NCBI GenBank assembly: GCA_964410675.1
Contig: CAYPIB010000006.1
Coordinates: 1-55,645 of the forward strand
Direction: 5' to 3'
DNA: 55,645 bases
Origin: RGIG3040 sp964410675
GTDB taxonomy: Bacteria; Bacillota; Clostridia; Lachnospirales; Lachnospiraceae
Shown here: positions 8,533-17,889 of the stretch, piece by piece
Layout: each line of letters begins with the position of its first letter
Position numbering within the stretch: the first letter of the stretch is position 1
Notes under the pieces: generated by a model
Database searches by the model: none
Told to the model about the DNA's origin: nothing
Seen by the model: the letters and a program-made list of their open reading frames with translations, nothing else
Program-made: the position numbers and the translations under genes

Positions 8533-8541
8533 AATTAACCC

Positions 8542-9318
8542 CTAACTCCATATTTTCCATGGTGCTTTCTCATGATTCCACAAAGCTTCCATCTTAACTT
8601 GATCACGCTTTGTTTCTATAGGTGCCCAAAATCCCTTATGCTTATAAGTGACTATCTCGTTTTTCTCTGCCAATTCCGCAAACAGTTTTGGGCCAAGATC
8701 ATCATTATCTCTTAAATAAGAAAAGATATCATTACTAAATATTTTACAGCATGCATTAACCCAAGCTTGATTCTCTGGTAGTTGCGCAAAAATATCTTTC
8801 ATGATCATATCATTTTCTCCGATAGGCAATACTTCATTTCTTCCGGTAGGCATAGCTACACTAATCATTGCGATTTTATCAGACAATTTATGTAACCTGA
8901 CTAATTCATTATAATCAATATTGGATAAACAGTCTCCATGAGTAACAATAAAATTTTCTTTTCCAATATGGTCTTCTACCTTAGCTACACGCTCACTTGG
9001 CGAAGCATTTATTCCTGTATCCACAATAGATACTTTCCAATCTTCCGTTAAGTTCTTATGAATAACGATATGATTTTTTTTCAAATCCACAGTGATATCT
9101 GATTGATAAATATAAAAGTCCTTAAAATATTCTTTAATCATATTTACTTTATATCCACCACAAATAATAAATTCTTTAAATCCCCTAGTTGAAAAATTTT
9201 TCATTATATGCCATAGCATCGGCTTACCGCCTATTTCTGCCATAGGCTTTGGTATCCCCTCTGCTATATTATCAATTGTACTTTGCAATCCACCAGCTAA
9301 AATTACTACCTTCATCAT
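8542..9318 (-). CDS. RfbF paralogue with altered nucleotide-binding loop
   Basis: 258 residues, plainly homologous along its whole length to the adjacent rfbF (same KPMLWHIMK, GDCLSNIDY, GFWAPIETKRD and APWKIW landmarks). The signature loop, however, reads LAGGLQSTIDN instead of LAGGMGTRFSE, so the glycine and the catalytic arginine are lost. The HGD metal ligand is kept. It is either a catalytically weakened or regulatory partner of RfbF, forming a mixed oligomer, or an enzyme with a different sugar-phosphate and nucleotide. It is an in-operon tandem duplication: both genes have good ribosome binding sites and intact frames, so it is not a decaying pseudogene. Confidence 0.8.
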   Translation of the reverse strand: MMKVVILAGGLQSTIDNIAEGIPKPMAEIGGKPMLWHIMKNFSTRGFKEFIICGGYKVNMIKEYFKDFYIYQSDITVDLKKNHIVIHKNLTEDWKVSIVDTGINASPSERVAKVEDHIGKENFIVTHGDCLSNIDYNELVRLHKLSDKIAMISVAMPTGRNEVLPIGENDMIMKDIFAQLPENQAWVNACCKIFSNDIFSYLRDNDDLGPKLFAELAEKNEIVTYKHKGFWAPIETKRDQVKMEALWNHEKAPWKIWS

Positions 9319-9345
9319 TTGTCTCTCCTAATTAAGAAATACCAA

Positions 9346-10461
9346 TTATATCAATGCATAGCATACTGTTTCATTTAATAAATCTGTATAATGCCTTATA
9401 AATAATTTATATTCCGGAACTAATTTTTTTAAATATAATGGAATTTCCCATAAATCCTGCGGCTTGTGATAAAGGCAAACGGCCAGCTTAGGGCTGCATC
9501 TTTTCAGCAATTTCTCTGCTCCATTTAACGCACTAAGCTCTGCTCCCTCAATGTCCATTTTAATATAAGATACTTTTTTATTTGTGAAATAATCATCTAG
9601 CTTTATCACATGTCCCTTTTGATTTCCGCCTTCAGATAATAAACTGCCTTCATCATCCTCACAATAATATATTTCTTTTGTCACATCTGCAACACCACTA
9701 TTGATAGATTCGATTCTTTCACTAACTGCTGCATAAACATCTTTGACTCTATTTTCTAAAATTTTAAAATTTAAAATACTTAATTCGAATAAGTAGGCTT
9801 TTTGAAATTTTCCCCCTGTTACAAGTATAAAATCATCCAATGTATCCCCAATATAAGCTCCGCAGTCAACGAAAATTTCATCCTTCTCTAATTTAATTAC
9901 GTCTTTATCAAAATATTGATTTTCTAAGCAGATATCATCTAATTGTCCATAGCTGTAATCGTTTATACACCATTCTTCAATTATTCTTGTGTATACTCGT
10001 TTCGACTCCTCATCTGCTAAAATATCTATCACCTTAGTGATTTTATCTATAACACTTTCTACTTTATTATTTCTAAAGTAACCATCAACATCAAATTTAT
10101 TACTTAACACCCTGTCTAAATTTTTAAACCCTAATTCCTGCAGCTGTTTGTAAATTTCTTTAAAATATCTCGTGGCAATAATTACCACTGTTTCGTCTTT
10201 ATAAGTTTCTAATTCCTCTAGTGAAATACATAAAATCCCATTATATTTATTTCCAACTTTACTGTTATCATTATCACAAAAAAAGTTTACAACAATTCCA
10301 TTTTGAGCCAACTCTTCCGGTAAACTTTTTCCAATATTACCAACCCCAAAAACACAGATGTATTTAAATTTTTTATATTTTTCCTCTAAATAGTCTGCAT
10401 ATTGTTTTCCTCTGTTATTTAAATAAGAACATATCCGGTTTCTATAATCTTGATTTTCCAT
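9346..10461 (-). CDS. FkbM family methyltransferase with Rossmann-like N-terminal domain
   Basis: 371 residues. Residues about 32-110 form an N-terminal alpha/beta domain beginning ICVFGVGNIGKSL, with a nucleotide-binding-like glycine pattern and a C-D-N-D-N segment, of the kind seen ahead of FkbM domains. The methyltransferase half carries EIFVDCGAYIGDT (SAM motif I) and IKMDIEGAE (FkbM signature). It is predicted to O-methylate a sugar in the glycan being built here. No strong Shine-Dalgarno is visible upstream of the ATG. It is the tandem sister of the next gene and shares its architecture. The role of the N-terminal domain is unknown. Confidence 0.82.
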   Translation of the reverse strand: MENQDYRNRICSYLNNRGKQYADYLEEKYKKFKYICVFGVGNIGKSLPEELAQNGIVVNFFCDNDNSKVGNKYNGILCISLEELETYKDETVVIIATRYFKEIYKQLQELGFKNLDRVLSNKFDVDGYFRNNKVESVIDKITKVIDILADEESKRVYTRIIEEWCINDYSYGQLDDICLENQYFDKDVIKLEKDEIFVDCGAYIGDTLDDFILVTGGKFQKAYLFELSILNFKILENRVKDVYAAVSERIESINSGVADVTKEIYYCEDDEGSLLSEGGNQKGHVIKLDDYFTNKKVSYIKMDIEGAELSALNGAEKLLKRCSPKLAVCLYHKPQDLWEIPLYLKKLVPEYKLFIRHYTDLLNETVCYALI

Positions 10462-10495
10462 ATAATCATTCTACTTTCATTAGACTTAATTTTAT

Positions 10496-11632
10496 TTAAA
10501 CTTGTGGAATACAGTACAATACGGTATCATCGTGTGAATTCGAATAATGTCTAAAATAAAACTTATAATTTAAATTAAGATTATCCACCCATTCCACTAT
10601 CTCATACAAATCTTTCTTTTTATGATAAACACTGATTGCCAGTTTGGGTTTATATTGGCTAATTAGCTTTACCGCTCCCTTTAATGCAACCATCTCCGAA
10701 CCTTCAATATCCATTTTGATGTATGTTGGTTTTTCTGTGATAATATCGTCTAGCTTCTCAATATTAATAACAAATTCACCATTTACATCAACACTGCCCG
10801 AACCATTTCCACCATGACGATTAAATCTCAACTGCTTTTGATTATCACCTATTCCAAAATTTAAAAATTTAATTCCTGAATAATTCGAAAGATTTTTTTT
10901 GGCTGTCTCCAAAAGTTCGTTATCGGGTTCAATCAAGTAGACTTGCTTATAATTACCCTTACTAAAATTGATAAACTCACTTGTGGTATCACCAATATAT
11001 CCACCGCAATCTACAAATACTTCTTCCTTATCAACTGTTATGAAATCATCATCAAAATATATTTTTTTGTTTTTACTAATCGACTTTTTATATGCCTCTT
11101 CGAGCCAATCACCATTTAAAGTTAAACGATATTTGATAACATTGCTGATTATGCACTTAGAAATATCATCCTCACAATATTCAGCAATCTTTAAATATTT
11201 ATTCTTATTTTCAACCAGCTCATATATAAGATTATTGAATCCTTCGTAATAAGTAGAAAACTCATTAAAGACAAACGGAATGATTTCATAATAAATACAA
11301 TTATTGCCAGACAGGCTTTTTATCTGTCTTTTAACTTCTCCATATGATATAGTGCAAATAACTATCGTTATGTTACTTTCTAAATCAGAAGGACCAATAA
11401 TAGGTGTATCTTCGATATACTCTCCAACCTTATCTATATCATTATCAACTATTCCTACAACCTCTCTATTATTTCTTTTGAACTCATCATAAGCAAACTG
11501 TCCTAGTTCACCCGTTCCCCATAAATATACCCTGTCTAATTTATTTATTCCCTCATCCTTCCACTCTTTAATTAATAAATTAACAATTGTATCCTCACTA
11601 TCAATTTTTTCTAATTGCTCAAATCCATTCAT
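10496..11632 (-). CDS. FkbM family methyltransferase with Rossmann-like N-terminal domain (paralogue)
   Basis: 378 residues from the ATG at 11632; an in-frame TTG at 11656 is the alternative start. It has the same two-part architecture as the gene at 9346. An N-terminal alpha/beta domain starts VYLWGTGELGQFA with a VDNDIDKVG strand end. The FkbM methyltransferase has EVFVDCGGYIGDT and IKMDIEGSE. Both catalytic-site motifs are intact. Tandem paralogues suggest methylation of two different hydroxyls or two sugars. Confidence 0.82.
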   Translation of the reverse strand: MNGFEQLEKIDSEDTIVNLLIKEWKDEGINKLDRVYLWGTGELGQFAYDEFKRNNREVVGIVDNDIDKVGEYIEDTPIIGPSDLESNITIVICTISYGEVKRQIKSLSGNNCIYYEIIPFVFNEFSTYYEGFNNLIYELVENKNKYLKIAEYCEDDISKCIISNVIKYRLTLNGDWLEEAYKKSISKNKKIYFDDDFITVDKEEVFVDCGGYIGDTTSEFINFSKGNYKQVYLIEPDNELLETAKKNLSNYSGIKFLNFGIGDNQKQLRFNRHGGNGSGSVDVNGEFVINIEKLDDIITEKPTYIKMDIEGSEMVALKGAVKLISQYKPKLAISVYHKKKDLYEIVEWVDNLNLNYKFYFRHYSNSHDDTVLYCIPQV

Positions 11633-11664
11633 TCGTTCTTTTCCCAATCTTTTCAATTATTTTC

Positions 11665-12708
11665 TTACTCTTTTTCCTGTAATGCTAATACCGTTCTTTT
11701 AAATCCTTCTTTTACCGTAATTCTTGGGTACCATCCAAGCTTAATTAATTTGCTTACATCAATTGACTTTTCTTCTCTCGTGCAATCATTAGATTTTTTA
11801 TTCACAATAACACTGCTATTATTGTTAGGAAAAATCTCCTTAACTAAACAATCTGCCAATTCCTTAATACTTATAAATTCATTATTATTTGCCATATTAT
11901 ATGCTTCCTGCTCTTTTCCTTTAAATAAAATAATAAAAAAAGCAATGATTGCATCTGTCACATAACAAAAAGGTCTTTTACTAGAACAATCGCCTTTGAT
12001 AATAATATCTTTGTGCTCTATAATTGCTTTCACAAAATCTGAGTAAACATGTCCGTCATTTAAATCCATACCAGGTCCATATGTATGTGCAATTCTCATT
12101 ATTTTTACCGGAACCCCATATTCACTTCCATAGCTAATACAAAGGTTTTCGGTCATTTTTTTACTTAGTCCATAGCAATTCTCACTCTCTAATGGACTAA
12201 TCGGAAAAAACTCATCCTCTTTAACATCATGCTCAGCATTGCTGTCATCACCATATACCGCCCCGCTGCTAAAAAACACAAAACCTTTTATTTCTTTTTT
12301 TACTGCAAGTTTCAGTAAATTATTTGATCCGATAATATTAGCTGTTATTGTTTCTACTGGGTTGGAGTGAAAAAGTCTTGATGCTGAATTACTCGCTGCA
12401 TGAATGATATAATCTATACTTGAATTAATTTCCACTTCCTTCTCAACATCTTGAAACAAAAAAGCAAGGGCTTTATCATCTAAATACTCTTCAAATATCA
12501 ATCTAGCCTTATTTTCATTTCTGCATAAAGCAATTACTTTACAGTTTGTATCCGGTATTTTTTTATTTAGTTCTAACAATGTATACACTAGATATCTTGC
12601 GATGGCTCCTGTTGCACCACTTATTAAAAAAGTTTTTTCCTTACATTTTTCATGGGAAATATTGGATAAGATTGTCTCAATATCTTCACTAATGATTATA
12701 TTTTTCAT
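11665..12708 (-). CDS. NAD-dependent epimerase/dehydratase (extended SDR)
   Basis: 347 residues from the ATG at 12708, which has GTGGAG 6 nt upstream; the in-frame GTG at 12720 lies inside that ribosome binding site. Cofactor motif SGATGAIARYL is near residue 28, HAASNSAS follows strand 4, SSGAVYG holds the catalytic Ser, and YGLSKK gives Y-x3-K. It has RMIRAHTYGP-like sugar-nucleotide epimerase features (MRIAHTYGPGM). The glycine motif is G-x-x-G-A-I-A rather than the usual G-x-x-G-x-x-G. It probably acts on an NDP-sugar, possibly reducing or epimerising the 4-keto dideoxysugar. Confidence 0.8.
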   Translation of the reverse strand: MKNIIISEDIETILSNISHEKCKEKTFLISGATGAIARYLVYTLLELNKKIPDTNCKVIALCRNENKARLIFEEYLDDKALAFLFQDVEKEVEINSSIDYIIHAASNSASRLFHSNPVETITANIIGSNNLLKLAVKKEIKGFVFFSSGAVYGDDSNAEHDVKEDEFFPISPLESENCYGLSKKMTENLCISYGSEYGVPVKIMRIAHTYGPGMDLNDGHVYSDFVKAIIEHKDIIIKGDCSSKRPFCYVTDAIIAFFIILFKGKEQEAYNMANNNEFISIKELADCLVKEIFPNNNSSVIVNKKSNDCTREEKSIDVSKLIKLGWYPRITVKEGFKRTVLALQEKE

Positions 12709-12754
12709 TTGAATCTCCACTTCATACCAGATATAACTTCTTATACGTTATCTC

Positions 12755-13588
12755 CTACCAACAAGTCCTTCCCCCATCAACTATTACAGTAGAACCATTC
12801 ATATACGAGCTGGCATCTGAAATCATATATAATATTGTTCCGTTATATTCATTTATATCGGCCATTCTACCGATAGGTATTAGCGCAGTTAGCTTGTTAA
12901 TAAATGCCTTATCCTGTCCATTAAATACCCCTCCCGGGCAAAGTGCATTACATCTAACCCCTTTATCGGCCCAATATGTTGCAATATATTTTGTTAAACC
13001 TAATATTCCATGCTTTAAAACAGAATATGTTATTGGTTTCACAGTCTGTTCTTCTTCACTTAAACCTTCTTTATAGTAAATTCTTTGATCCGGTGCTATA
13101 ATACCGAGGTCCGAGGATATATTTAAAATCACTCCGCTGCCTTGCTTTGCCATATGAGCACCAAATATTTGTGTACAAAAAAATGCGCCTTTAAGTCCTA
13201 CTGAAAAATCCGCATCCCAAATTTCTTCTGAAAAAAATTCAAACTTGCTGTTACTCATGTTTTGAGTCTTGGTTTCCATTTTAGGATTATTAGCAGCATT
13301 ATTAATTAGTATATCAATATGTCCGTGCTTTAAAATTACTTCATCCCTAACTTTTTCTAATTCTATTTTGTTCGTTATATTAGTTTGATAAATCTCAGCT
13401 GTTTGCTTATTATACTCCTCATCCAGCTGTTTTTTTGTTAACTTTAGTGCATCTAAATTAATATCCAATAATACAGGTATTCCTCCAGCTTCTATAACGG
13501 TACCTGCATATTGTCTGCCTAATAAACCGGCACCCCCAGTAATTAAAACAACCTTATCGGTTATTAAAAATTTATCTATTACACTCAT
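12755..13588 (-). CDS. SDR family oxidoreductase, PtmA-like
   Basis: 277 residues. Classical short-chain dehydrogenase: TGGAGLLGRQYA cofactor loop near residue 17, NNAAN, NISSDLG with catalytic Ser, and YSVLKHG with Y-x3-K, ending in SSYMNGSTVIVDGG. The overall look (GGAGLLG, insertion with NPKMETKTQ) recalls SDRs of flagellin-glycan and nonulosonate clusters such as PtmA; this is family resemblance, not proof. Its start overlaps the end of the amidase gene by 17 bp, with an AAAGGTGG ribosome binding site inside that gene, implying coupled translation. Confidence 0.78.
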   Translation of the reverse strand: MSVIDKFLITDKVVLITGGAGLLGRQYAGTVIEAGGIPVLLDINLDALKLTKKQLDEEYNKQTAEIYQTNITNKIELEKVRDEVILKHGHIDILINNAANNPKMETKTQNMSNSKFEFFSEEIWDADFSVGLKGAFFCTQIFGAHMAKQGSGVILNISSDLGIIAPDQRIYYKEGLSEEEQTVKPITYSVLKHGILGLTKYIATYWADKGVRCNALCPGGVFNGQDKAFINKLTALIPIGRMADINEYNGTILYMISDASSYMNGSTVIVDGGRTCW

Positions 13589-14369
13589 ACTTTTCCACCT
13601 TTAGTTCCTTATATAGTTCTTGTCTTCTATCATTTTTTACCGGAAATTCTGTTCTGTAAGAGCCGATATCATTTTCTATTTCTGCGTATAGAATTTTCTC
13701 AGCGTTACAGATATCCGTTAATATATCGCCACCCGGTGAAATGATTTGACTTTTTCCTGCATAATATTGTTTACCCATATGCCCAACACAATTGACACCC
13801 ACAATATACGCTTGGTTTTCTATTGCCCTTGCCATAAGCAAAGCTTCCCAATGCTTACTTCTTGCCGCTGGCCAGTTTGCCGGAACAATAATGATATCTG
13901 CCTCCATAGAAGCCGCTTGAAATATTTCCGGAAATCTTAAGTCGTAGCAAATAGCCGCTGCAGTATTGAATTCATTTAATTGACAAAATTCTAACTTATT
14001 ACCGGCTTCAAAATATTTATCTTCCTCAGCGTAGCTAAATGGATGAATTTTTATATAATCCAAAATACAAACTCCTGCATGCGAAATAATGCTATAGTGA
14101 TTTTCAGCCTTATCCCCATTTTTTCCTACCCAGCCAATCCCTGCTGCAATGTTATATTCAGAAGCCAGCTTCTTAATTTCCTGGATTGTTTTTCCTTCAT
14201 AATCTATCGTTTTATCTACCTGCATAGAAAAACCGGTCAAACTCATTTCCGGGAAAAAAATAACATCCGCACCGTTGCTTTTCGCCTCATGCATAAAGCC
14301 TTTGCACTTTTCTAAATTTTTTTCCTTATCTTCCCATATAATATTCATCTGGCATGCCGCAATTTTCAT
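13572..14369 (-). CDS. Carbon-nitrogen hydrolase (nitrilase superfamily, omega-amidase-like)
   Basis: 265 residues from the ATG at 14369, chosen because AGAAAGGAA lies just upstream. The E-K-C catalytic triad is visible: Glu in FFPEMSLTG (about residue 40), Lys in YIKIHPFSY (about 108) and Cys in AICYDLRFPE (about 142). The family hydrolyses small amides or, less often, nitriles. Inside a glycan operon it could deacylate an amino sugar precursor, recycle alpha-ketoglutaramate, or cut a glutamyl amide intermediate. It is packed 1 bp after the upstream SDR and overlaps the downstream one. Confidence 0.85.
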   Translation of the reverse strand: MKIAACQMNIIWEDKEKNLEKCKGFMHEAKSNGADVIFFPEMSLTGFSMQVDKTIDYEGKTIQEIKKLASEYNIAAGIGWVGKNGDKAENHYSIISHAGVCILDYIKIHPFSYAEEDKYFEAGNKLEFCQLNEFNTAAAICYDLRFPEIFQAASMEADIIIVPANWPAARSKHWEALLMARAIENQAYIVGVNCVGHMGKQYYAGKSQIISPGGDILTDICNAEKILYAEIENDIGSYRTEFPVKNDRRQELYKELKVEKYECNR

Positions 14370-14370
14370 T

Positions 14371-15147
14371 TTATATTTCCTTTCTCTGACCGCCATCAAC
14401 TACTAATGCTGCCCCTGTTATAAAACTGGCTTTCTCGGAACAGAGAAACACCACTGGCGCAGCAATTTCTTCTGTCCTGCCAAAACGTTTCAAAGGAACC
14501 TGATTTTCCAGAAGTTTTTCCGTTCCCTCTTTATCCTGTTCATAAATTTGCTGCCAACGTCCTCCGTCAAAATAAATATTACCCGGTGAAACACAATTAA
14601 CCCGTATATTCTTTTTCGCATAATCATATGACATATTCTTTACTAAAGTGAGTAATCCTGCTTTGGCCGCAGCATATGCATATGGTGCGGCTGAACGCTC
14701 ATATGCCGCAATGGAAGAAATAAATAATATATTAGCACCTTTACCGTGCTCTAATAAACTCAACATAGTATCAATCAGGCTGACTGCTGAAAGAAGATTA
14801 ATCCTCATCATATGCTCCCACTCATTCATATTAAGTTTATTACTCTGTAATGCCTTTCCTGTTCCTAGATTCGATACTATTACATCGATTCTTCCCCATT
14901 GCTTTTTTATAAAATCATGTAAGCTTTGTAAATTTTCAGTTTCAGTAATATCACCGCCAAAGCCCCATACTTTATTTTGGCCATATTGTTTCCTCAATTT
15001 TGCTTCTATCTCTTCAACCCTGGATATATCTCTTCCATTTATAATTACAGTTGCACCCTCATCTAAAAAAAATGTCGCAACAGCCAATCCAATCCCTCTT
15101 GTAGATGCTGTGATTAAAACTATTTTTTCTTCTAAGCCTAGTTTCAT
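14371..15147 (-). CDS. SDR family oxidoreductase
   Basis: 258 residues, the usual length of classical SDRs. TASTRGIGLAVA is the cofactor loop (about residues 13-24), SNLGTG takes the place of NNAG, ISSIAAYERS carries the catalytic Ser, YAYAAAKAG the Y-x3-K, and the C-terminus has TGAALVVDGGQ. The closest everyday relatives are 3-oxoacyl-ACP reductase-like SDRs. Its context, next to an amidase, a TIM-barrel isomerase and an aminotransferase, suggests reduction of a keto intermediate of sugar synthesis. RBS AAGAGGAT. Confidence 0.85.
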   Translation of the reverse strand: MKLGLEEKIVLITASTRGIGLAVATFFLDEGATVIINGRDISRVEEIEAKLRKQYGQNKVWGFGGDITETENLQSLHDFIKKQWGRIDVIVSNLGTGKALQSNKLNMNEWEHMMRINLLSAVSLIDTMLSLLEHGKGANILFISSIAAYERSAAPYAYAAAKAGLLTLVKNMSYDYAKKNIRVNCVSPGNIYFDGGRWQQIYEQDKEGTEKLLENQVPLKRFGRTEEIAAPVVFLCSEKASFITGAALVVDGGQRKEI

Positions 15148-15194
15148 AAAATCCTCTTTTCAAAAATAATAGATAGAATTGTCTTTTGCTCTTT

Positions 15195-16031
15195 TTACTG
15201 CCGGAGACTCTCTATGAACTTCATCTGTTCTTTTATTTCATTTGCTTCATTTCCATCTATACCGCGGGCTGCTTGAAGAATAAAACTTCCCTCATAGCCA
15301 ATTTTCTTTAGTTCCTCAAACAATGCCGAAAAATCTGCACTTCCCGTACCCAGCTTAACCGTACTTCCTTTATAAATTCTGTCCTTAATATGGACGTTAA
15401 AAATCCTCTTATTTAATACCGCTATTTCTTCACGTACATCATACCCGATACCAGAACTATTACCACTGTCATAGTTCGCCCCCACATTGCTAAGAGCAAT
15501 ATCTTCTAAATATTGTTTAAATTCCTTAGGCGGTAAATCTGTTTCCAACCCAATACGTATATCTTCATTTGAACTATTAATCACATCTATTAAAAATACT
15601 TTAAACTCTTCCTTCTCTGTTTCATTAGATAAAGACGACGCATCAACTAAAGGGATTTCTATTAATTTTGTATCTAACTGCACCATTGAAGAAATTACCT
15701 TTAATAATATTATTTTGTTTTCCTGTTTTAATTTATCTTTTTCCAAAGTACTTTTAAAAAATGGCCTTCTCATAAAATAATCAAAGCACACTGAATTGAC
15801 TTTCACACCGGTACTTTTTATTACTTCCTTCAGTTTTTCTATACCGCTGTCATTCCAAATAGGATTGCTCTCATAGTTATCATAATCAAAAATAAACTCT
15901 ATTTCATCTAATCCTATTTCTCTTGCAATATAAAACTCCTTTTCCCAATTACTGAACGGGAAAAATTGTATTCCCCTTCCCTCGCTGGGAGTAAGTCTGC
16001 CTTCCATAATACCAATATTATTTCTGCTCAT
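15195..16031 (-). CDS. Sugar phosphate isomerase/epimerase (xylose isomerase-like TIM barrel)
   Basis: 278 residues. AP-endonuclease-2/xylose-isomerase fold pattern: N-terminal IGIMEGRLTP, EFIFDYDNY, metal-ligand positions in LIEIPLVD, LETDLPP and ANYDSGN, and FNVHIKDR with the conserved His and Lys. It probably isomerises or epimerises an open-chain sugar, keto-sugar or inosose-like intermediate. A second, more distant TIM-barrel isomerase sits at 53653. It lies in a block with a VOC protein, an aminotransferase and a TPP enzyme that looks functionally linked. Substrate unknown. Confidence 0.8.
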   Translation of the reverse strand: MSRNNIGIMEGRLTPSEGRGIQFFPFSNWEKEFYIAREIGLDEIEFIFDYDNYESNPIWNDSGIEKLKEVIKSTGVKVNSVCFDYFMRRPFFKSTLEKDKLKQENKIILLKVISSMVQLDTKLIEIPLVDASSLSNETEKEEFKVFLIDVINSSNEDIRIGLETDLPPKEFKQYLEDIALSNVGANYDSGNSSGIGYDVREEIAVLNKRIFNVHIKDRIYKGSTVKLGTGSADFSALFEELKKIGYEGSFILQAARGIDGNEANEIKEQMKFIESLRQ

Positions 16032-16044
16032 ATAATAATCACCT

Positions 16045-16470
16045 TTATAATACTTCTACCAATTCTATATAATTGCCTTCAACGTCCATACAAAAACATA
16101 CTTTTGCAAAATTATCTGGTGAAACCATTGGCCTGGAAATAAACTCTATCCCTTCCCGGCTCATCCTTTCAAATTCATGCTCTATGTTACTTACCGTAAC
16201 AGCAATATGAAATTTTCCCAAGGACCAGACTGGACTGCTTGGTGTGATTGACTGCTCAACATCAACCTTTAGCAGTTCTATCATTCCCCCTGTCTTATCC
16301 TTTAATTTACATACTTCTACAGAATCACATGGTAAGTTTAGAATGGTTTGAATATATTCGCTCTGTTCTATTTTATGTACTACTTCTTCCATGCCTAAAA
16401 ACTCTTGATAAAATGATTTCATTTTTTTCATGTCTTTAACATAAATTCCTGTATGTCTAATTTCACCCAT
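16045..16470 (-). CDS. VOC family protein (glyoxalase/dioxygenase fold)
   Basis: 141 residues with two beta-alpha-beta-beta-beta repeats. The first opens IRHTGIYVKDMKKMKSFY with the metal-ligand His at residue 5. The second opens FHIAVTVSNIEHEF, and the final ligand Glu lies in NYIELVEV. The protein could be an epimerase, lyase or dioxygenase of the vicinal oxygen chelate group. Such a gene is unusual in a glycan operon, and it sits between the TIM-barrel isomerase and the aminotransferase, 7 bp from the latter. Function not assignable further. Confidence 0.8.
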   Translation of the reverse strand: MGEIRHTGIYVKDMKKMKSFYQEFLGMEEVVHKIEQSEYIQTILNLPCDSVEVCKLKDKTGGMIELLKVDVEQSITPSSPVWSLGKFHIAVTVSNIEHEFERMSREGIEFISRPMVSPDNFAKVCFCMDVEGNYIELVEVL

Positions 16471-16477
16471 TTTATAT

Positions 16478-17875
16478 TCAACCTTCTAATTCTTCTACTA
16501 TTTCATTCATGGATTCAAGAATAATATCCATCCCCTCAATTAATGCATCATCCGGAATTGTTAATGGAGGTCCCACTTTTATTGTACCGGTCATAGTTCT
16601 GATTGACATCAAGCCCTTTTCAAATGCCCTTTCAATTGTGCGGTCGACTAATTCAATATCTAATTCTTTAGTTCCTGGTTTAACAACCACGGCAGCAAAT
16701 GCCATACCCATTCCATGAATGCTGCAAATTCTCTCAGGATGTGCCTTTTTTAGTTCATCAAATTTTCTTTGCAATAATACTTCTTTTCTCTTTGCCTCTT
16801 CAACCAAATGATTTCTTTGAAGATATTCTAAGTTAGCTAATGATGAGGCAACCGGCAGCGGACTTCCGCCATGAGTACTATTAAGGGAACTATCTACATC
16901 AAGAATCTCACTTGTGCTGATTACTGCGGATAAAGGCAGAGCACCGCTAATTGCTTTTCCACAGCAAATAATATCTGGCTCAATTCCATAATACTCGTAT
17001 CCGAACAGCTTTCCCGTTCTTCCAAATCCTGCCTGTACTTCATCTGCAACAAATAAGGCATTCTTTGCTTCAAGGAACTCTTTTAAAGCTTTTACATAGC
17101 CAATAGGATAAAATAGTGCTGCCCATCCTTGATAAGGCTCCATAATACAACCCGCTATTGTATCTAAATCAACACCTTGCTCCTCAAGCTTTTTAATATC
17201 TCTTTGAAAAACCTTTCTACCCCATTCCTCATCATAAATCTGTTCCATGCTTTCATATGCATTGGTAGGGCACGGCAAATGATAAATAAATGGGTCTAGA
17301 TTACCAATCCATTCCTGGGCTAATGGCTTTCCTGCCATTGTTTGAGCTCCCAATGTTTTACCATGAAAGGCACCCGCAAATCCTATCATTCCTATTTTAT
17401 CTTTTCTGATTTTTTTCCCTCTAATCCTACAGAGCTTGAGCGCACATTCTGTCGTCTCAGACCCTGTTGTTAGAAAGAAAACCTTATCCATTTTTTCCGG
17501 TGTCATTTGGATTAATTTTTCTGCAAGCAATGATCGTTGTTCCAACCCATAATAATAGCTGTTTAACATTGGTTTTTCCAGCATCGCCTGAAGAGACTTA
17601 ATCATGTCTGGATTTCCGTGTCCTGTATTGGTCACAAAAATTCCAGAGGAAAAATCAACCCAAACATTACCCCATTTATCAAATACTTGATAATCTATAG
17701 CTTTATCCCAAATCGCTAAAAGTTGATGGTTCATTGACCAAGGTTCATATTTCATATGTCTCTCAATGATTTCCATACTTTCCGGAACTGGAATCTTTGT
17801 ACATATCTTTCTGTGTTTTGTCTCTATCTTGGGAACATTTTTAGGTATTTTATTAAATAAATATTCTCTGCTCAT
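16478..17875 (-). CDS. Class III PLP-dependent aminotransferase
   Basis: 465 residues. Fold type I class III features: TTGSETTECALK phosphate-binding region, FHGKTLGAQ, ADEVQAGFGRTG with the PLP-nitrogen Asp, CCGKAISG with the Schiff-base Lys near residue 295, and THGGSPLPVA. The N-terminus (about 45 residues before the core) is longer than in GABA or acetylornithine aminotransferases. Sugar aminotransferases of glycan operons are usually of the DegT/DnrJ/EryC1 type, so a class III enzyme is unexpected; it may aminate an open-chain keto acid or aldehyde side chain, or isomerise an amino group like a mutase. It follows the TPP enzyme by 14 bp. Confidence 0.88.
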   Translation of the reverse strand: MSREYLFNKIPKNVPKIETKHRKICTKIPVPESMEIIERHMKYEPWSMNHQLLAIWDKAIDYQVFDKWGNVWVDFSSGIFVTNTGHGNPDMIKSLQAMLEKPMLNSYYYGLEQRSLLAEKLIQMTPEKMDKVFFLTTGSETTECALKLCRIRGKKIRKDKIGMIGFAGAFHGKTLGAQTMAGKPLAQEWIGNLDPFIYHLPCPTNAYESMEQIYDEEWGRKVFQRDIKKLEEQGVDLDTIAGCIMEPYQGWAALFYPIGYVKALKEFLEAKNALFVADEVQAGFGRTGKLFGYEYYGIEPDIICCGKAISGALPLSAVISTSEILDVDSSLNSTHGGSPLPVASSLANLEYLQRNHLVEEAKRKEVLLQRKFDELKKAHPERICSIHGMGMAFAAVVVKPGTKELDIELVDRTIERAFEKGLMSIRTMTGTIKVGPPLTIPDDALIEGMDIILESMNEIVEELEG

Positions 17876-17889
17876 TATTTTTTATACTC

